This document shows, piece after piece, positions 10,183-22,171 of a DNA stretch of 64,000 nt. Below the pieces are notes generated by a model that searched no databases, had not been told where the DNA came from, and was given only the letters and a program-made list of their open reading frames with translations. Position numbers and translations under genes: made by a program. This stretch comes from CAUTXO01 sp963542625 (lineage in GTDB: Bacteria; Campylobacterota; Campylobacteria; Campylobacterales; SZUA-545), in the NCBI GenBank assembly GCA_963542625.1, contig CAUTXO010000003.1:1-64000 (forward strand), given 5' to 3'. Within the stretch, counting starts at the first letter, position 1. Every line of letters starts with the position of its first letter.

Positions 10183-11526
10183 TTGAGAGCAGAATGGATT
10201 AAAGCGCGGGCAGGTGATCCGTGCAAAACGCAGATGTTTTACGCAAAAAAGGGCATTATCACTGAAGAAATGCGCTTTGTGGCAAACGCGGAGGAGCTAG
10301 ATCCAAAACTCATCTTAAGCGAGGTGGCGCGCGGGCGAATGATTATTCCCGCTAACGTTAATCATTTGTCGCTAGAGCCAATGGCAATCGGCATAGCCGC
10401 GCGGTGCAAAATCAACTCAAACATCGGCGCTAGCAGCCTTGCTAGCAACCCAGACGAGGAGGTTAAAAAGGTCAAGATCTCCATCAAATACGGCGCGGAT
10501 ACGATTATGGATCTCTCCACTTGCAACAACGTTTATGAGGTGCGCCAAGCCGTGATTGAACACTCAACCGTTCCAATCGGGACGGTGCCTATGTATCAAA
10601 TCGTGCAGCAGGCAAAGGAGCAAGATCCAAAGAACATCACAAAAGACGACATCTTGCGCGTTTTAGAAGAGCAAGCCGCTCAAGGAGTGAGCTACTTCAC
10701 CATTCACGCGGGCTTTTTGCTGCGTTTTATGCCAGAAATTGCCAAGCGCAAAATGGGGATTGTTAGCCGCGGGGGCTCGCTTGTGGCGGCGTGGATGCTG
10801 CACCATCACAAGGAAAATCCGTTTTATGAAGCCTTTGATGAGATCTTAGAGATCTGCCGCAAGCACGATGTTTCACTCTCTCTTGGCGATAGTCTGCGCC
10901 CTGGCTGCCTAGCCGATGCTAGCGACGCGGCGCAACTTGGAGAGCTTGGCGTTCTAGGCGAGCTAACCCTGCGCGCGTGGGAAAAGGACGTGCAAGTGAT
11001 GATAGAAGGCCCCGGCCACGTGCCGCTTAATCAGGTGGAATATAATATGAAAATCGAGCGCCACCTTTGCCACGACGCGCCGTTTTATATTTTGGGGCCT
11101 CTTGTAACGGATATTAGCCCAGGCTACGACCACATCTCATCGGCCATTGGTGCTTGCGTTGGTGGCTGGCACGGGGCTAGTATGCTTTGCTACGTTACGC
11201 CAAAGGAGCACCTTGGCTTGCCAAACGCCGAGGACGTGCGAAACGGTATCATCGCCTATAAAATCGCCGCGCACGCTGCTGACATTGCGCGCGGGCGCAA
11301 AAACGCTAGAAATATAGACGATAAAATGAGCGACGCGCGGTATAACTTTGACTGGAACACGCAATTTAGCCTTGCCCTAGATCCCGATAGAGCCAAAGAA
11401 TTCCACGACGAAACCCTGCCGCAAGACGTTTTTAAAGAAGCGGAGTTTTGCTCGATGTGCGGGCCGAAGTTTTGCTCGTATAAGATCACAAGAAACATAG
11501 AAGAGCACCTAAAGGAGAACGTATGA
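10183..11526 (+). CDS. thiC: Phosphomethylpyrimidine synthase ThiC
   Basis: Radical-SAM enzyme that converts aminoimidazole ribotide into the thiamin pyrimidine (HMP-P). The 447-residue product is of the short form common in this phylum. It has [39 protein letters not shown] and the C-terminal iron-sulphur motif C-X2-C-X4-C (CSMCGPKFC). I chose TTG 10183 because GGAG lies six bases upstream; the frame is open back to a TTG at 10141 that has no ribosome-binding site. No THI-box (TPP riboswitch) core was seen in the 130-bp leader. The stop overlaps mrp by four bases. Confidence 0.96.
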   Translation: MRAEWIKARAGDPCKTQMFYAKKGIITEEMRFVANAEELDPKLILSEVARGRMIIPANVNHLSLEPMAIGIAARCKINSNIGASSLASNPDEEVKKVKISIKYGADTIMDLSTCNNVYEVRQAVIEHSTVPIGTVPMYQIVQQAKEQDPKNITKDDILRVLEEQAAQGVSYFTIHAGFLLRFMPEIAKRKMGIVSRGGSLVAAWMLHHHKENPFYEAFDEILEICRKHDVSLSLGDSLRPGCLADASDAAQLGELGVLGELTLRAWEKDVQVMIEGPGHVPLNQVEYNMKIERHLCHDAPFYILGPLVTDISPGYDHISSAIGACVGGWHGASMLCYVTPKEHLGLPNAEDVRNGIIAYKIAAHAADIARGRKNARNIDDKMSDARYNFDWNTQFSLALDPDRAKEFHDETLPQDVFKEAEFCSMCGPKFCSYKITRNIEEHLKENV

Positions 11527-12617
11527 CGGATAAAATAAAAGAAATTTTGCAAGGCGTTAAATACCCAGGGTTTTCAAAGGACATCGTGGCGTTTGGCTTT
11601 GTGAAAAACATCGAGGCAAGCAGCGCGGGCGCGGCTAGGATAGATCTTGAGATAACCTCAAGCGCCAAAGAAGTTAGCGACGCGCTTCGCCAAGAAATCA
11701 CGCAAAAGCTAGCGCAAATTGGCGTAACAGATCTAGCGCTTAACATCAAAGCCCCGCAAGACCAAAACGCCCCGCAGGCAAAAAACATCGCGCCGTCTAT
11801 CAAGAACTTTGTGATGGTGAGCTCGGGCAAAGGCGGCGTGGGCAAATCCACCACGACGGTCAATCTAGCCATTGCTTGCGCGGCGGCGGGCAAGAAGGTC
11901 GGGATCTTAGACGCCGACATTTACGGGCCGAACATTCCGCGTATGATGGGGCAAGAAGGCGCGCGGCCTGAAATTGTGGACAACAAAATTAAGCCGCTTT
12001 TTGCGCACGGCGTGGAGTTTATCAGTATGGGGAATTTGATAGACGAAGGGCAGGCGCTCATTTGGCGCGGGGCGATGATTATCAAGACGGTAACGCAGCT
12101 TTTAACAGACGTACTTTGGGGGGATCTTGACATTTTGTTTATCGATATGCCCCCTGGCACGGGAGACGCGCAACTAACCCTAGCGCAGAGCGTGCCCGTT
12201 ACCGCGGGCGTTGTCGTTACCACCCCGCAAGTTGTGGCGCTAGATGACGCCAAACGCAGCCTGAATATGTTTGAAAAGCTAAACATTCCAATCGGCGGCG
12301 TGATTGAGAATATGAGCGGTTTTGTTTGCCCTGAGAGCGGGAAGGAATACGAGATCTTTGGGCGCGGGACGGCTAAGGATCTTGCCGCTGAGTATTCGTG
12401 CGATTGCTTAGGCGAAATTCCTATCGAGCTTGCCATACGCCAAGGCGGGGACGCGGGCAAGCCAATTACCATCGCAGACCCAAGCGGGGTGAGCGCCAAC
12501 CGCTATATGATGGCGGCGGACATTTTGATAATGTATCTAGCCGAAGTGCAACGCTTTGGCCGCGCGGATAACTCCGCCATTCAGCCAACCGTCGGCGGCT
12601 CTTGCCATACGCATTAA
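11523..12617 (+). CDS. mrp: Mrp/ApbC-type iron-sulphur cluster carrier ATPase
   Basis: P-loop ATPase that binds and transfers Fe-S clusters. The 364-residue protein has an N-terminal MIP18/DUF59-like domain (about 1-85) and an NTPase domain with the deviant Walker [30 protein letters not shown] and [11 protein letters not shown]. Where many Mrp proteins have C-X2-C, this one has CPES, so only one of the two cysteines is present at that place. Overlap with thiC (itself an Fe-S enzyme) suggests a functional link. Confidence 0.94.
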   Translation: MTDKIKEILQGVKYPGFSKDIVAFGFVKNIEASSAGAARIDLEITSSAKEVSDALRQEITQKLAQIGVTDLALNIKAPQDQNAPQAKNIAPSIKNFVMVSSGKGGVGKSTTTVNLAIACAAAGKKVGILDADIYGPNIPRMMGQEGARPEIVDNKIKPLFAHGVEFISMGNLIDEGQALIWRGAMIIKTVTQLLTDVLWGDLDILFIDMPPGTGDAQLTLAQSVPVTAGVVVTTPQVVALDDAKRSLNMFEKLNIPIGGVIENMSGFVCPESGKEYEIFGRGTAKDLAAEYSCDCLGEIPIELAIRQGGDAGKPITIADPSGVSANRYMMAADILIMYLAEVQRFGRADNSAIQPTVGGSCHTH

Positions 12618-13713
12618 GGCTTTGCGCTTTAGGAGTTTGTTTTTTTGCTAGGCGCTTGTCTAGCTAGCTTGCGCTAGATCTTCACGCCGTTTGCTAGCTG
12701 GACTTAGTGTGTTGCCAGCTGGACTTCCGCCTTGCCCTGTGCTTGCAAGTTCTAAAGGTGTTTAAGGGTTTGGCACCAAGATCCGCGCTAGCGCTTAGAT
12801 CCCAGCACCGCGTTTGGATCTGAGATCTTATATTCTTAGATCCGCTAGATCTGTGCGGGGCTTGGCGCTAGGCTTAGATCTAAACCACTCCAAGATCCGT
12901 GTGTATCCGCGCCAAGATCCAAACAAACGCTAGACCGCCCAGCACAGATCTAGTTGCAAACCAAAATCTAGCCCGTAGCTTAGATCTAAGCGCAATTATC
13001 AGCCGGCAATTTGCTTTTTGCTTGCTAAGATCTGAGTGTGTTTTGGCACCAAGATCTGTGCGAGGCTTGGCGCCAAGCACGCGCTCTAGGTTTGGATCCA
13101 GTGCGTAACGAAGATCTAATTACCAACTCAAAAACCCCAAACAGCGGCTTAGATCTAAACGCAGCTTGGCGCACGGCGTGTTAGCTAGCGTTGTAGATCT
13201 TAAAGTGTAGCTAGCAAATGGAGCTCGTCTGGCAGATCTTTGTGCTGCTTGACGTGCTGATGATCTTGATCTAAGCGTGCAAGCGCTCCAACCCACACCC
13301 GCACTCTTGAGCCACTGCTAGGTTTGTTTGCCTCCTACTAACTATGGCTGGCTAGGATCTAGCGTAGATCCTACACAAGATCTTAAGCCCGTTTTTTGCT
13401 TGCTTTTGGTTTGAAGCACGCAAGATCCAAAAAGCCCGCCGCTTGGGATCTAATTGCCGCAAGCGCTTAGCTAGACGCCACTTGTGAGTTTTGCTTGTCG
13501 TTTCTAGCTAGGATCTAGTGCACTTTTTGACCAGATCTAGCGCTAGATCTTGCGGTGGCACGGGTTGCAAAGCTACCGCGGCCCCTAGATCCTAGCCGTT
13601 TTTGCGCTGCCAGGAAAACCACCGCGCAAAACCACCGCGCAAAACCACGCGCGCGTATAAAAGGCTTTATGCTATATTGCGCTTTTTCTTTGAGATTTCA
13701 GACAAGGTTTGCT
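12618..13713. repeat. 1.1-kb intergenic RGATCY array
   Basis: No credible gene. In 12661-13560 there are 29 GATC tetramers, 27 of them within RGATCY; chance would give about one RGATCY per kilobase. Flanks favour (C/T)(A/T)AGATC(T/C). GCTAGC and CTAG are also common. The motifs are irregularly spaced, not tandem, so this is neither a CRISPR array nor a classical satellite. At the right end, a TATATT box near 13674 may be the promoter of the antiporter. Confidence 0.75.
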
Positions 13714-15162
13714 ATGCACGGCTTGGAAGCGTATTTGTTTTTGACCGCCTTTCTTATGATTTTGAGCGTGTTTTCAAGCAGGATTTCAGACAAATTCCAA
13801 ATCCCCGTTCTCATCATTTTCTTAGGGCTTGGAATGCTAGCGGGCTCAGACGGGATCTTAGGCATTCACTTTGACGACACCACCGCCGCGCAAAACGTCG
13901 GCACGCTAGCGCTTATTTTCATACTCTTTGGCGGCGGGCTAGACACGCAGTGGCAAGTCATCAAGCCGGTTTTAAAAAGCGGGCTCATTTTGGCAACTTT
14001 GGGCGTGTTTTTAACCGCCGTTTTCCTAGCCGTGTGCGTTTATTTTGTCTTGGATCTATCGGTTTTAGAAGCCCTGCTCCTTGGCGCAATCATCTCATCA
14101 ACAGACGCCGCGGCAGTTTTTGCCATCTTGCGCGCAAAGGGCATCGCGCTAAAAAAGGGGCTCTCGCCTATTTTGGAGCTTGAATCCGGCAGCAATGACC
14201 CAATGGCAATCTTTCTAACAGTCGCAATCTTACAGCTCATCACGCTTGGCGGCGCCGTTTCTTTGTCCGCTTGGGCTTGGGGCTTTTTCTTGCAATTTTT
14301 TCTAGGCATTACGCTGGGGCTTTTCTTTGGCATTAGCCTGCCAAAAATTCTAAACAAGATCCACCTTAGCTTTTACGGGCTCTACCCCGTTTTGACGATT
14401 GCTTGGGCGCTGCTTACGTATAGCTTCACAAGCCTTGTTGGCGGCAACGGCTTTTTGGCAATTTACATCGCCGCGGTGCTGATTAACACAAAGGATTTCG
14501 TGCATAAGAAAAAGCTCATCGGCTTTCACGACGGGCTTTCTTGGATTATGCAAGTGGCGGTTTTTCTAACGCTTGGGCTCCTTGTTTTCCCATCGCAATT
14601 GCCAGACGTTGCCCTAAACGCGTTTTTCATCGCCGTTTGGCTGATGTTTATCGCAAGGCCGGCGGGGATCTTTTTAAGTATGATTGCCAGCAAATTTTCC
14701 ATCCGTGAAAAGGCGTTTATTTCTTGGGTTGGGCTAAGGGGCGCGGTGCCGATAATTTTGGCGATTTACCCTTACAACGAAGGGCTTGCAAACGCGCCGC
14801 TTATTTTCAATACCGTGTTTTTTATGGTGCTACTTTCTATCTTAATTCAAGGCAGCACGCTACCCTTTGCGGCTAGGTTTTTAGGCGTGGAAGAGCAAAG
14901 CGCAGCAGGCGGCGCGGATCCTAGCTCGCCGCTTTTTTACACGACGCTAAAGCAGTTTTTCATCGATGAAGGCGCGCGTGTAATTGGCAAAAGCATTGCC
15001 GAGCTTGAGTTGCCAAACGACTTTCTAGTCTTGCTCGTTAAACGCGATGGCGACTACATTCGCCCCGGTGGCTCGACGATTTTTCAAGCCCTTGACACCT
15101 TGCTTATCCAGTGCGACGACCCAGCCAGCTACGACGAAACCTTGCGCCGCGTTTTTAACTAG
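13714..15162 (+). CDS. Cation/proton antiporter, CPA1 family with C-terminal TrkA_C-like domain
   Basis: Membrane antiporter resembling the NhaP2/CvrA K+/H+ or Na+/H+ type. I start at ATG 13714 (MHGLEAYLFLTAF) with AAGG upstream; the frame stays open to 13555 but runs through motif-array DNA. The 482-residue product has about 12 hydrophobic helices, the family signatures STDAAAVFAILR and LELESGSNDPMAIFLT with the ion-binding Asp residues, and a soluble C-terminal domain (about 405-482) ending near DTLLIQCDDPASYDET that resembles TrkA_C. It converges with the universal stress gene three bases away. Ion specificity is not clear from the sequence. Confidence 0.9.
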   Translation: MHGLEAYLFLTAFLMILSVFSSRISDKFQIPVLIIFLGLGMLAGSDGILGIHFDDTTAAQNVGTLALIFILFGGGLDTQWQVIKPVLKSGLILATLGVFLTAVFLAVCVYFVLDLSVLEALLLGAIISSTDAAAVFAILRAKGIALKKGLSPILELESGSNDPMAIFLTVAILQLITLGGAVSLSAWAWGFFLQFFLGITLGLFFGISLPKILNKIHLSFYGLYPVLTIAWALLTYSFTSLVGGNGFLAIYIAAVLINTKDFVHKKKLIGFHDGLSWIMQVAVFLTLGLLVFPSQLPDVALNAFFIAVWLMFIARPAGIFLSMIASKFSIREKAFISWVGLRGAVPIILAIYPYNEGLANAPLIFNTVFFMVLLSILIQGSTLPFAARFLGVEEQSAAGGADPSSPLFYTTLKQFFIDEGARVIGKSIAELELPNDFLVLLVKRDGDYIRPGGSTIFQALDTLLIQCDDPASYDETLRRVFN

Positions 15163-15165
15163 CAG

Positions 15166-16095
15166 CTAGATCTTGTATAAGATCACGTCCTTTGGCGAGG
15201 CTTCTAGCAAATTAAATGAAAAAACGCTAACGTAGCCGCTTGTAGAAAGGCTTATTAGATCTATGCCGTCATCTTGAATGGAGCTCATAACCATCTCATT
15301 CATCTCTGTGTATTTTTTAATTCTTGCGTGGATCTTGACGGTTCTAGGCAAGGAAAGCCCTTTTATAAAGGCGTCTAAATTCGCCTTTGCTTCTTGCTTA
15401 TAGTGGTCGGCAAACACCTGCATTTGGTGCGCGTCAAAGCCGTAAGTTTTCATTCTGTATTCAAAAAACACGCTGTAATAATGCTCTATGAAAAAATTGC
15501 TGTGCGTAAAGATCTTGGCAAGATACGAAATATTTTGCGCCGATTGGCTGGATAGATCCGACGGAATTAGTATGTTTTCATAATGCCCGAGCTCTTCTGT
15601 TTTAATCACGATGACGGGCACATTCGTTTTGCGAACGATTGAATTTAAATACGAGCCGTCTGTGATATCTTCTAACAAGGTGCGTTTGTGCTTAAAGCCC
15701 ACGATGATTGCTGAAATGTTGTTTTGCCTAATGTGCTCTTGCACGATCTGGATTAAGTTTCCGCACTTGCAAAAGATCCGCACGCTAGCCGCCCCTTGCG
15801 CGCTAAGATCTTTGGCGCCGGTGCTGGCGGGGCTAGCGTTTGCGTCATTTGTGCCGTCATTCGCTTTGCTAGCTCCGCTTGCCGCGTCAATGCTGTAGGT
15901 TTGGCGCAGATCTTCTTCGCATTTTTTGACGTATTCGCCCGACTTTTCTTTGAAAAAATCAAAAAACGGCTGCTCCTCAACGTGCAAAACGTCTAGATCT
16001 TTACCGCGCACCGCCGCAAGATTTAGAGCCTTTTTTGCCACAACCTTACTAAACGGGCTCAAGTCGCTTAGCACTAAAAGTCGATTTTCATTCAA
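15166..16095 (-). CDS. Universal stress protein, two UspA-like halves
   Basis: A 309-residue cytoplasmic protein. The N-terminal half begins NRLLVLSDLSPFSKVVAKKA, a UspA strand-helix pattern; the second half begins around ENILIPSDLSSQSAQNIS. A low-complexity linker of about 32 residues, rich in Ala/Ser/Asn/Asp/Gly (about 75-107), splits the first half. It includes AKDLSAQ, encoded by an AAGATCTT motif. The last codons form the inverted repeat GATCTTGTATAAGATC, which could act as a terminator for the convergent antiporter gene. The biochemical role is unknown, as for most Usp proteins. Confidence 0.8.
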   Translation of the reverse strand: MNENRLLVLSDLSPFSKVVAKKALNLAAVRGKDLDVLHVEEQPFFDFFKEKSGEYVKKCEEDLRQTYSIDAASGASKANDGTNDANASPASTGAKDLSAQGAASVRIFCKCGNLIQIVQEHIRQNNISAIIVGFKHKRTLLEDITDGSYLNSIVRKTNVPVIVIKTEELGHYENILIPSDLSSQSAQNISYLAKIFTHSNFFIEHYYSVFFEYRMKTYGFDAHQMQVFADHYKQEAKANLDAFIKGLSLPRTVKIHARIKKYTEMNEMVMSSIQDDGIDLISLSTSGYVSVFSFNLLEASPKDVILYKI

Positions 16096-16178
16096 TGCCT
16101 ATCCTTTGAGCGGCGAGTTTATCCAAAACAAGTTAAAACTTTAGATCTTAGCGCGGCGCGCAGATCTTGCAGATCTTG

Positions 16179-17962
<1,784 letters not shown>

Positions 17963-17966
<4 letters not shown>

Positions 17967-18895
17967 AGATTTTCAAAAAGTCCATTGACGGATTCATTAT
18001 TGATGATCCGCTTGATAACTTCAGCAAAAAGTCCTGCCGAAGAGATCACGTGGATCTTGGAGGATTGCTGTTTGAGCGGGATTGTGTCTGTTACGATGAG
18101 CTCGTCTATGGCGCTTTGTTCTAGTCTTTCGTAAGCGTTGCCGCTTAAAACGGGGTGCGTCGCGCAAGCAATGACGCTATTTGCGCCGCGTTCTTTGAGC
18201 GTGTTTGCGGCGTTTGTGATTGTGCCCGCTGTGTCTATAATGTCGTCAATAAAAATAACGTCCTTGCCTTCGACGTTGCCGATGACGTTCATTACTTCGC
18301 TCACGTTTGCTCTCTCGCGCCGTTTGTCGATGATGACAAGGTCGCAGTTTAAGAGCTTTGCAAAGGCGCGCGCCCTAGCCACGCCGCCGATGTCTGGAGA
18401 CGCGACGATTGGGTTTGCTAGCGTTTTGCCCTTTATATGGTTGTAAAAGATCATAGATCCAAAGAGATTATCCACTGGAATATCGAAAAACCCTTGAATT
18501 TGCCCCGCGTGCAAGTCCATCGTTACCACCCTATCCACGCCCGCTTTTTCTATTAGGTTTGAGACCATCTTAGCGCTAATTGGCACGCGTGGGGCGACCT
18601 TTCTATCTTGGCGCGCGTAGCCAAAGTATGGAATAACGGCGATGATACTTCTAACGCTTGAGCGCTTGAGCGCATCGACGATTAAAAGCAGCTCCATAAT
18701 TGTTTCATTCGCGGGGGCGCAGGTGGGCTGAATGATGAAAATATCCTTGCCGCGCACGCTCTCGGCAATTTGCACGCCGATTTCGCCGTCGCTGAATTTG
18801 TTGATGTTTATTTTGCCGATTGGGTGGTTTAAAACCTTGCAAATATCCGCCGCGAGCTTGGGGTGTGAAGATCCAGAGAAAATATCAAAAGACAT
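17963..18895 (-). CDS. prs: Ribose-phosphate pyrophosphokinase
   Basis: Makes PRPP from ribose 5-phosphate and ATP (EC 2.7.6.1) for nucleotide, histidine and NAD synthesis. 310 residues, class I. Motifs: [39 protein letters not shown] and the PRPP loop [11 protein letters not shown]. It is the first gene of prs-lepA. The upstream gap to the divergent coiled-coil gene is 115 bp and A/T-rich on the prs side. Confidence 0.98.
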
Positions 18896-18979
18896 TAGAA
18901 AGACCTTTGGGGTTGTTTTGTGCGGGAATTTTACAAAAAAATACTTTTAAGCCCGCGTGGGGGGTTATGGCAATTTTGT

Positions 18980-18985
18980 TATGAT
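18980..18985 (+). promoter_or_regulatory. Probable -10 box for the coiled-coil gene and glyS
   Basis: TTGTTATGATTT contains TATGAT, 25 bp before the ATG at 19011. A G6 run lies about 17 bp upstream in place of a -35 box. Confidence 0.4.
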
Positions 18986-19010
18986 TTCGCTTCATTTTAG
19001 GAAGGTTGAA

Positions 19011-19445
19011 ATGCGAGCCGTTTTTTTGTTTTTGCTGGTGTTTTTGCACGTTTTTGGCGACGACAGAGCCATTGCCAAGGGCGATTTTAAGGATTTTACA
19101 AGTAGTGAAGATCTAAAGGCTGAGATTAAAGCCGAAGTGGTGCGGGATCTTAACCTAACGGTGGGCGAGGTTAAAAAAGAGCTTGACGAGATTATTCAAA
19201 AGTCCTTTTTGCGGAACAAAAACCTTTATGAAAAGGATATGAACCTGCTAAAACAAGAGCTCTCAAACGTAAAACAAGAGCTTGAGCTCATAAAAAACAC
19301 GCTCATAGATCTAAACTACCAGCGCAACTTGCGCGACGATAGGATACGGATCTTAGAGCAAAAAGTTAAAGATCTAGAAGCAAAGCAAGAGCCTGAAAAA
19401 CCAAAAGAGCCTAACCTAGAAAACCGAATGGGAGAAAAGATTTGA
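19011..19445 (+). CDS. Secreted coiled-coil protein of unknown function
   Basis: I start at ATG 19011 (MRAVFLFLLVFLHVFGD) because TAGGAAGG lies seven bases upstream. The 144-residue product has a signal-peptide-like N-terminus (about 1-16), then a long charged helix with heptad-like Leu/Ile spacing (about 50-130) predicted as a coiled coil, and a Pro/Glu/Lys tail. It resembles small periplasmic coiled-coil proteins of Campylobacter found next to glyS, but I cannot name it. It overlaps the TTG start of glyS by four bases. Confidence 0.75.
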   Translation: MRAVFLFLLVFLHVFGDDRAIAKGDFKDFTSSEDLKAEIKAEVVRDLNLTVGEVKKELDEIIQKSFLRNKNLYEKDMNLLKQELSNVKQELELIKNTLIDLNYQRNLRDDRIRILEQKVKDLEAKQEPEKPKEPNLENRMGEKI

Positions 19446-21442
19446 CGAACTTTTTACTAGAGATTGGCACGGAGGAGTTGCCCGCCGCGCCGCTTTTGAA
19501 AGAATTGCCGCGCATTAAGGACAAATGGCTTGCCGTGCTAGGGGCTTACGGCGCGCAGTATAAGGCGTGCGAGTTTTACTACACCCCGCGCCGCTTGGTG
19601 TTTTTGCATAGCGGTTTTGCGGAATTTACGCAAGATGAAGAGCTAGAGCTCATAGGGCCATCGGTGCAGGCGGCGTTTGCAAATGGAAAGCCAACGCAAG
19701 CGGCGCTTGGCTTTGCGAAAAAATGCGGCGCGAGCGTGCAAGATCTTGGCACAAAGACGCTCAAAGATAAGGAAGTTTTGTATTTTATTAAGCGCCAAGA
19801 GGGCAAGAAAATAGAAGATTGCCTAGCGGATATGATTAGGGATTTTCTAAAGAGCCTAAACTTTGGCAAGCAAATGCGCTGGGGGACGCTAAAAGACGAA
19901 TTCATCAGGCCCGTTAAATGGTTTTTGGCGCTGCTTGATGGCAGGGTGCTAAATTTTTCTCTCTTTGGGCTAAGATCTGGCGGCTTTACATACGGGCATA
20001 GGAATTACTCCTTTGACGCGCTTGAAGTGCAAGATCTTGACGGCTACGAAGCCTTTTTGGGTAACGTTGGCGTGATCTTAGACGCCGCCAAGCGCCGCGA
20101 GATGATCTTAGCCGAGATTGCGCGCATTGAAGCCGCGCACGGCGTGCAGGTTGAGCTTGATAAGGATCTGCTCGATGAGCTAACGGCTATTACGGAATAC
20201 CCGCGCGCGATTTTAGGCGAGTTTGACGCGGGCTTTTTGCGCCTGCCAAAGGAAGTGATTATTACGTCGATGAAAGACAATCAGCGCTACTTCGCGGTTT
20301 TTGAAAATGGCAAGCTGGCGAATAAATTCGTTTGCATTGCCAATAGCCTTAGCCAAGATCTTAGCCTGATTAAAAGCGGCAACGAGCGCGTGCTAAAGCC
20401 CCGCTTAAAAGACGCCGAGTTTTTTTGGGATAATGACTTGCGGCGCGGGCTTAGTAATGACGGGCTAGAGAGCGTTACCTACGCCAAAGATCTTGGTAGC
20501 ATAAAGGACAAGGTTGAGCGCGAAAAACGCATTGCCAAAGAGCTTTGCGCCGTGCTTGGCGAACCTGATGGCGATCTGCAAACTTGCATAGATCTAAGCA
20601 AGGCGGATCTAATCAGCGATATGGTCTATGAATTTACGTCCTTGCAAGGCGTGATGGGGCATTATTATGCGCGCCGCGCCGGCTACGATGAAAAAATCGC
20701 GCTAGCAATTCGCGAGCAATATATGCCGCTAAACGAGGACGCCCCGCTGCCATCTAGCCGCCTTGGCGCTTTGGCTAGCATCGTTACCAAGCTAGATTCC
20801 CTAATGGCGCTGTTTTCTGTTGGCAAGATCCCAAGCGGCTCTAAAGATCCGCTGTCTTTACGGCGAATGGCGATTGGGCTTATTAAGGTAATTATAAATG
20901 AGCGTCTTGCGTTTGATTTGGCGGAGTTTTTAAAACGCATCGCGGGGCTTTACAAACCCTTTGATACCGCGCTTTTATCGGGGTTTATTAATGAGCGGCT
21001 TTACAATATTTTTGGCACAAATCCGTCGCTAGTTAAGGCGGTTTTGGGCTCAAACGCCGCGTATCTTTGGCGCGTGGCAAATAACATAGAGATCCTGTCA
21101 AAGCTTACGCTAGAGCCTGATTTTAAAGAAAAATTTTCTACTTTCAAGCGCGTGGCAAATATTATTAAAGACGCCGATTTAGCGGGCGTTTCTTTTGATG
21201 AGAGCTTGCTAAAAGATGAAGCCGAGATTGCGCTTTTTAGAGCCTTTAGCGCCATTCCTAGCGCGTATGATGAGAGCAAACTTGCGGCGCTTTTTGCGCT
21301 AAAAGAGGATCTTGAGCGCTTTTTTGCCAGCGTGATGGTGAATGACAAGGACGAAAAAATAAAGAAAAACAGGCAGGTGCTTTTGTTTTTGATTTACGCG
21401 GGCTTTTTGGATTTTGCGGATCTAAAAGAGCTAAGTATTTAA
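19442..21442 (+). CDS. glyS: Glycyl-tRNA synthetase beta subunit
   Basis: Beta chain of the alpha2beta2 glycyl-tRNA synthetase; the alpha chain (glyQ) is not in the window. 666 residues, near the family length. It starts with TTG, with GGAGA about eight bases upstream (LLEIGTEELPAAPLLKELP). Further signatures are YTPRRLVF, MRWGTLKDEFIRPVKW and SMKDNQRYFAV. The central HD-like segment and C-terminal anticodon-binding region are complete. Confidence 0.97.
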   Translation: MTNFLLEIGTEELPAAPLLKELPRIKDKWLAVLGAYGAQYKACEFYYTPRRLVFLHSGFAEFTQDEELELIGPSVQAAFANGKPTQAALGFAKKCGASVQDLGTKTLKDKEVLYFIKRQEGKKIEDCLADMIRDFLKSLNFGKQMRWGTLKDEFIRPVKWFLALLDGRVLNFSLFGLRSGGFTYGHRNYSFDALEVQDLDGYEAFLGNVGVILDAAKRREMILAEIARIEAAHGVQVELDKDLLDELTAITEYPRAILGEFDAGFLRLPKEVIITSMKDNQRYFAVFENGKLANKFVCIANSLSQDLSLIKSGNERVLKPRLKDAEFFWDNDLRRGLSNDGLESVTYAKDLGSIKDKVEREKRIAKELCAVLGEPDGDLQTCIDLSKADLISDMVYEFTSLQGVMGHYYARRAGYDEKIALAIREQYMPLNEDAPLPSSRLGALASIVTKLDSLMALFSVGKIPSGSKDPLSLRRMAIGLIKVIINERLAFDLAEFLKRIAGLYKPFDTALLSGFINERLYNIFGTNPSLVKAVLGSNAAYLWRVANNIEILSKLTLEPDFKEKFSTFKRVANIIKDADLAGVSFDESLLKDEAEIALFRAFSAIPSAYDESKLAALFALKEDLERFFASVMVNDKDEKIKKNRQVLLFLIYAGFLDFADLKELSI

Positions 21443-21454
21443 TTAAACGGGTGC

Positions 21455-21460
21455 TATACT
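21455..21460 (+). promoter_or_regulatory. Extended -10 promoter of atpB
   Basis: GGTGCTATACT gives an extended TG-N-TATACT element 27 bp before the atpB ATG, inside the short gap after glyS. Confidence 0.5.
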
Positions 21461-21487
21461 TCGCCAAGTTTTAAAAAGAGTAGATAA

Positions 21488-22171
21488 ATGGAAGAAAGAG
21501 TTTTTACATTTTTGGGTTTGTTAGGCTCGCACGAGCAATTTTTTATGGTTGCGTCGCATATGCTCTTAAGCGCACTTATTGTGCTTGTGCTAGTTAGGCT
21601 TGGGACGCGTTCAATGGCGCTCATTCCAAGCGGCGTGCAAAATATTTTGGAGTGGTATTTAGAAGCAACGATTAATATGGGCGCGGACGTTATGGGCGAA
21701 GAAAAGGCAAAAAAATACCTTCCGCTTGTCGGCACGCTTGGGCTTTGGATCTTTGTTTCTAATATGCTAGGCATAATTCCTGGCTTTGAATCCCCAACGG
21801 CAAACATCAACTTCACGCTAACGCTTGCGCTTTTTGTGTTTTTTTACTACAACTTTGAAGGCATAAAAGAAAAGGGCTTTTTCACATACTTCGGGCATTT
21901 TATGGGCCCTATTAAGATCCTAGCGCCGTTAATGTTTCCAGTGGAGATCATTTCTCATTTATCGCGCGTGATTTCGCTATCGTTTCGGCTCTTTGGTAAC
22001 ATCAAGGGTGACGATTTGTTTTTAATAGTGCTTCTACTTTTAGTTCCTTGGTATGTTGCGCCTATTTTGCCGTTTATCCTTTTGTTTTTCTTTGGGATCT
22101 TGCAGACTTTTATTTTTATGATACTGACCTACGTTTATTTAGGTGGTGCGGTATCGGCAGATGAACACTAA
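21488..22171 (+). CDS. atpB: ATP synthase F0 subunit a
   Basis: Half-channels for proton flow against the c-ring. The 227-residue protein has five or six hydrophobic helices. The essential arginine is in the helix [18 protein letters not shown], and the last helix has [17 protein letters not shown]. As usual in Campylobacter, atpB stands apart from the other atp genes. It overlaps the following small membrane gene by 11 bases. Confidence 0.97.
   Translation: MEERVFTFLGLLGSHEQFFMVASHMLLSALIVLVLVRLGTRSMALIPSGVQNILEWYLEATINMGADVMGEEKAKKYLPLVGTLGLWIFVSNMLGIIPGFESPTANINFTLTLALFVFFYYNFEGIKEKGFFTYFGHFMGPIKILAPLMFPVEIISHLSRVISLSFRLFGNIKGDDLFLIVLLLLVPWYVAPILPFILLFFFGILQTFIFMILTYVYLGGAVSADEH

Noticed and set aside
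12880..13108. Open frames on both strands in the 12.6-13.6 kb gap
   Set aside because: Products are translations of the motif (Asp-Leu, Arg-Ser, Lys-Ile); no start signals.
12661..13560. CRISPR array
   Set aside because: Motif is a hexamer with irregular spacing, without constant 25-40-bp repeats or spacers and no cas genes nearby.
13555..13713. N-terminal extension of the antiporter
   Set aside because: Runs through motif-array DNA and lacks a ribosome-binding site; the ATG at 13714 has both context and a typical protein start.
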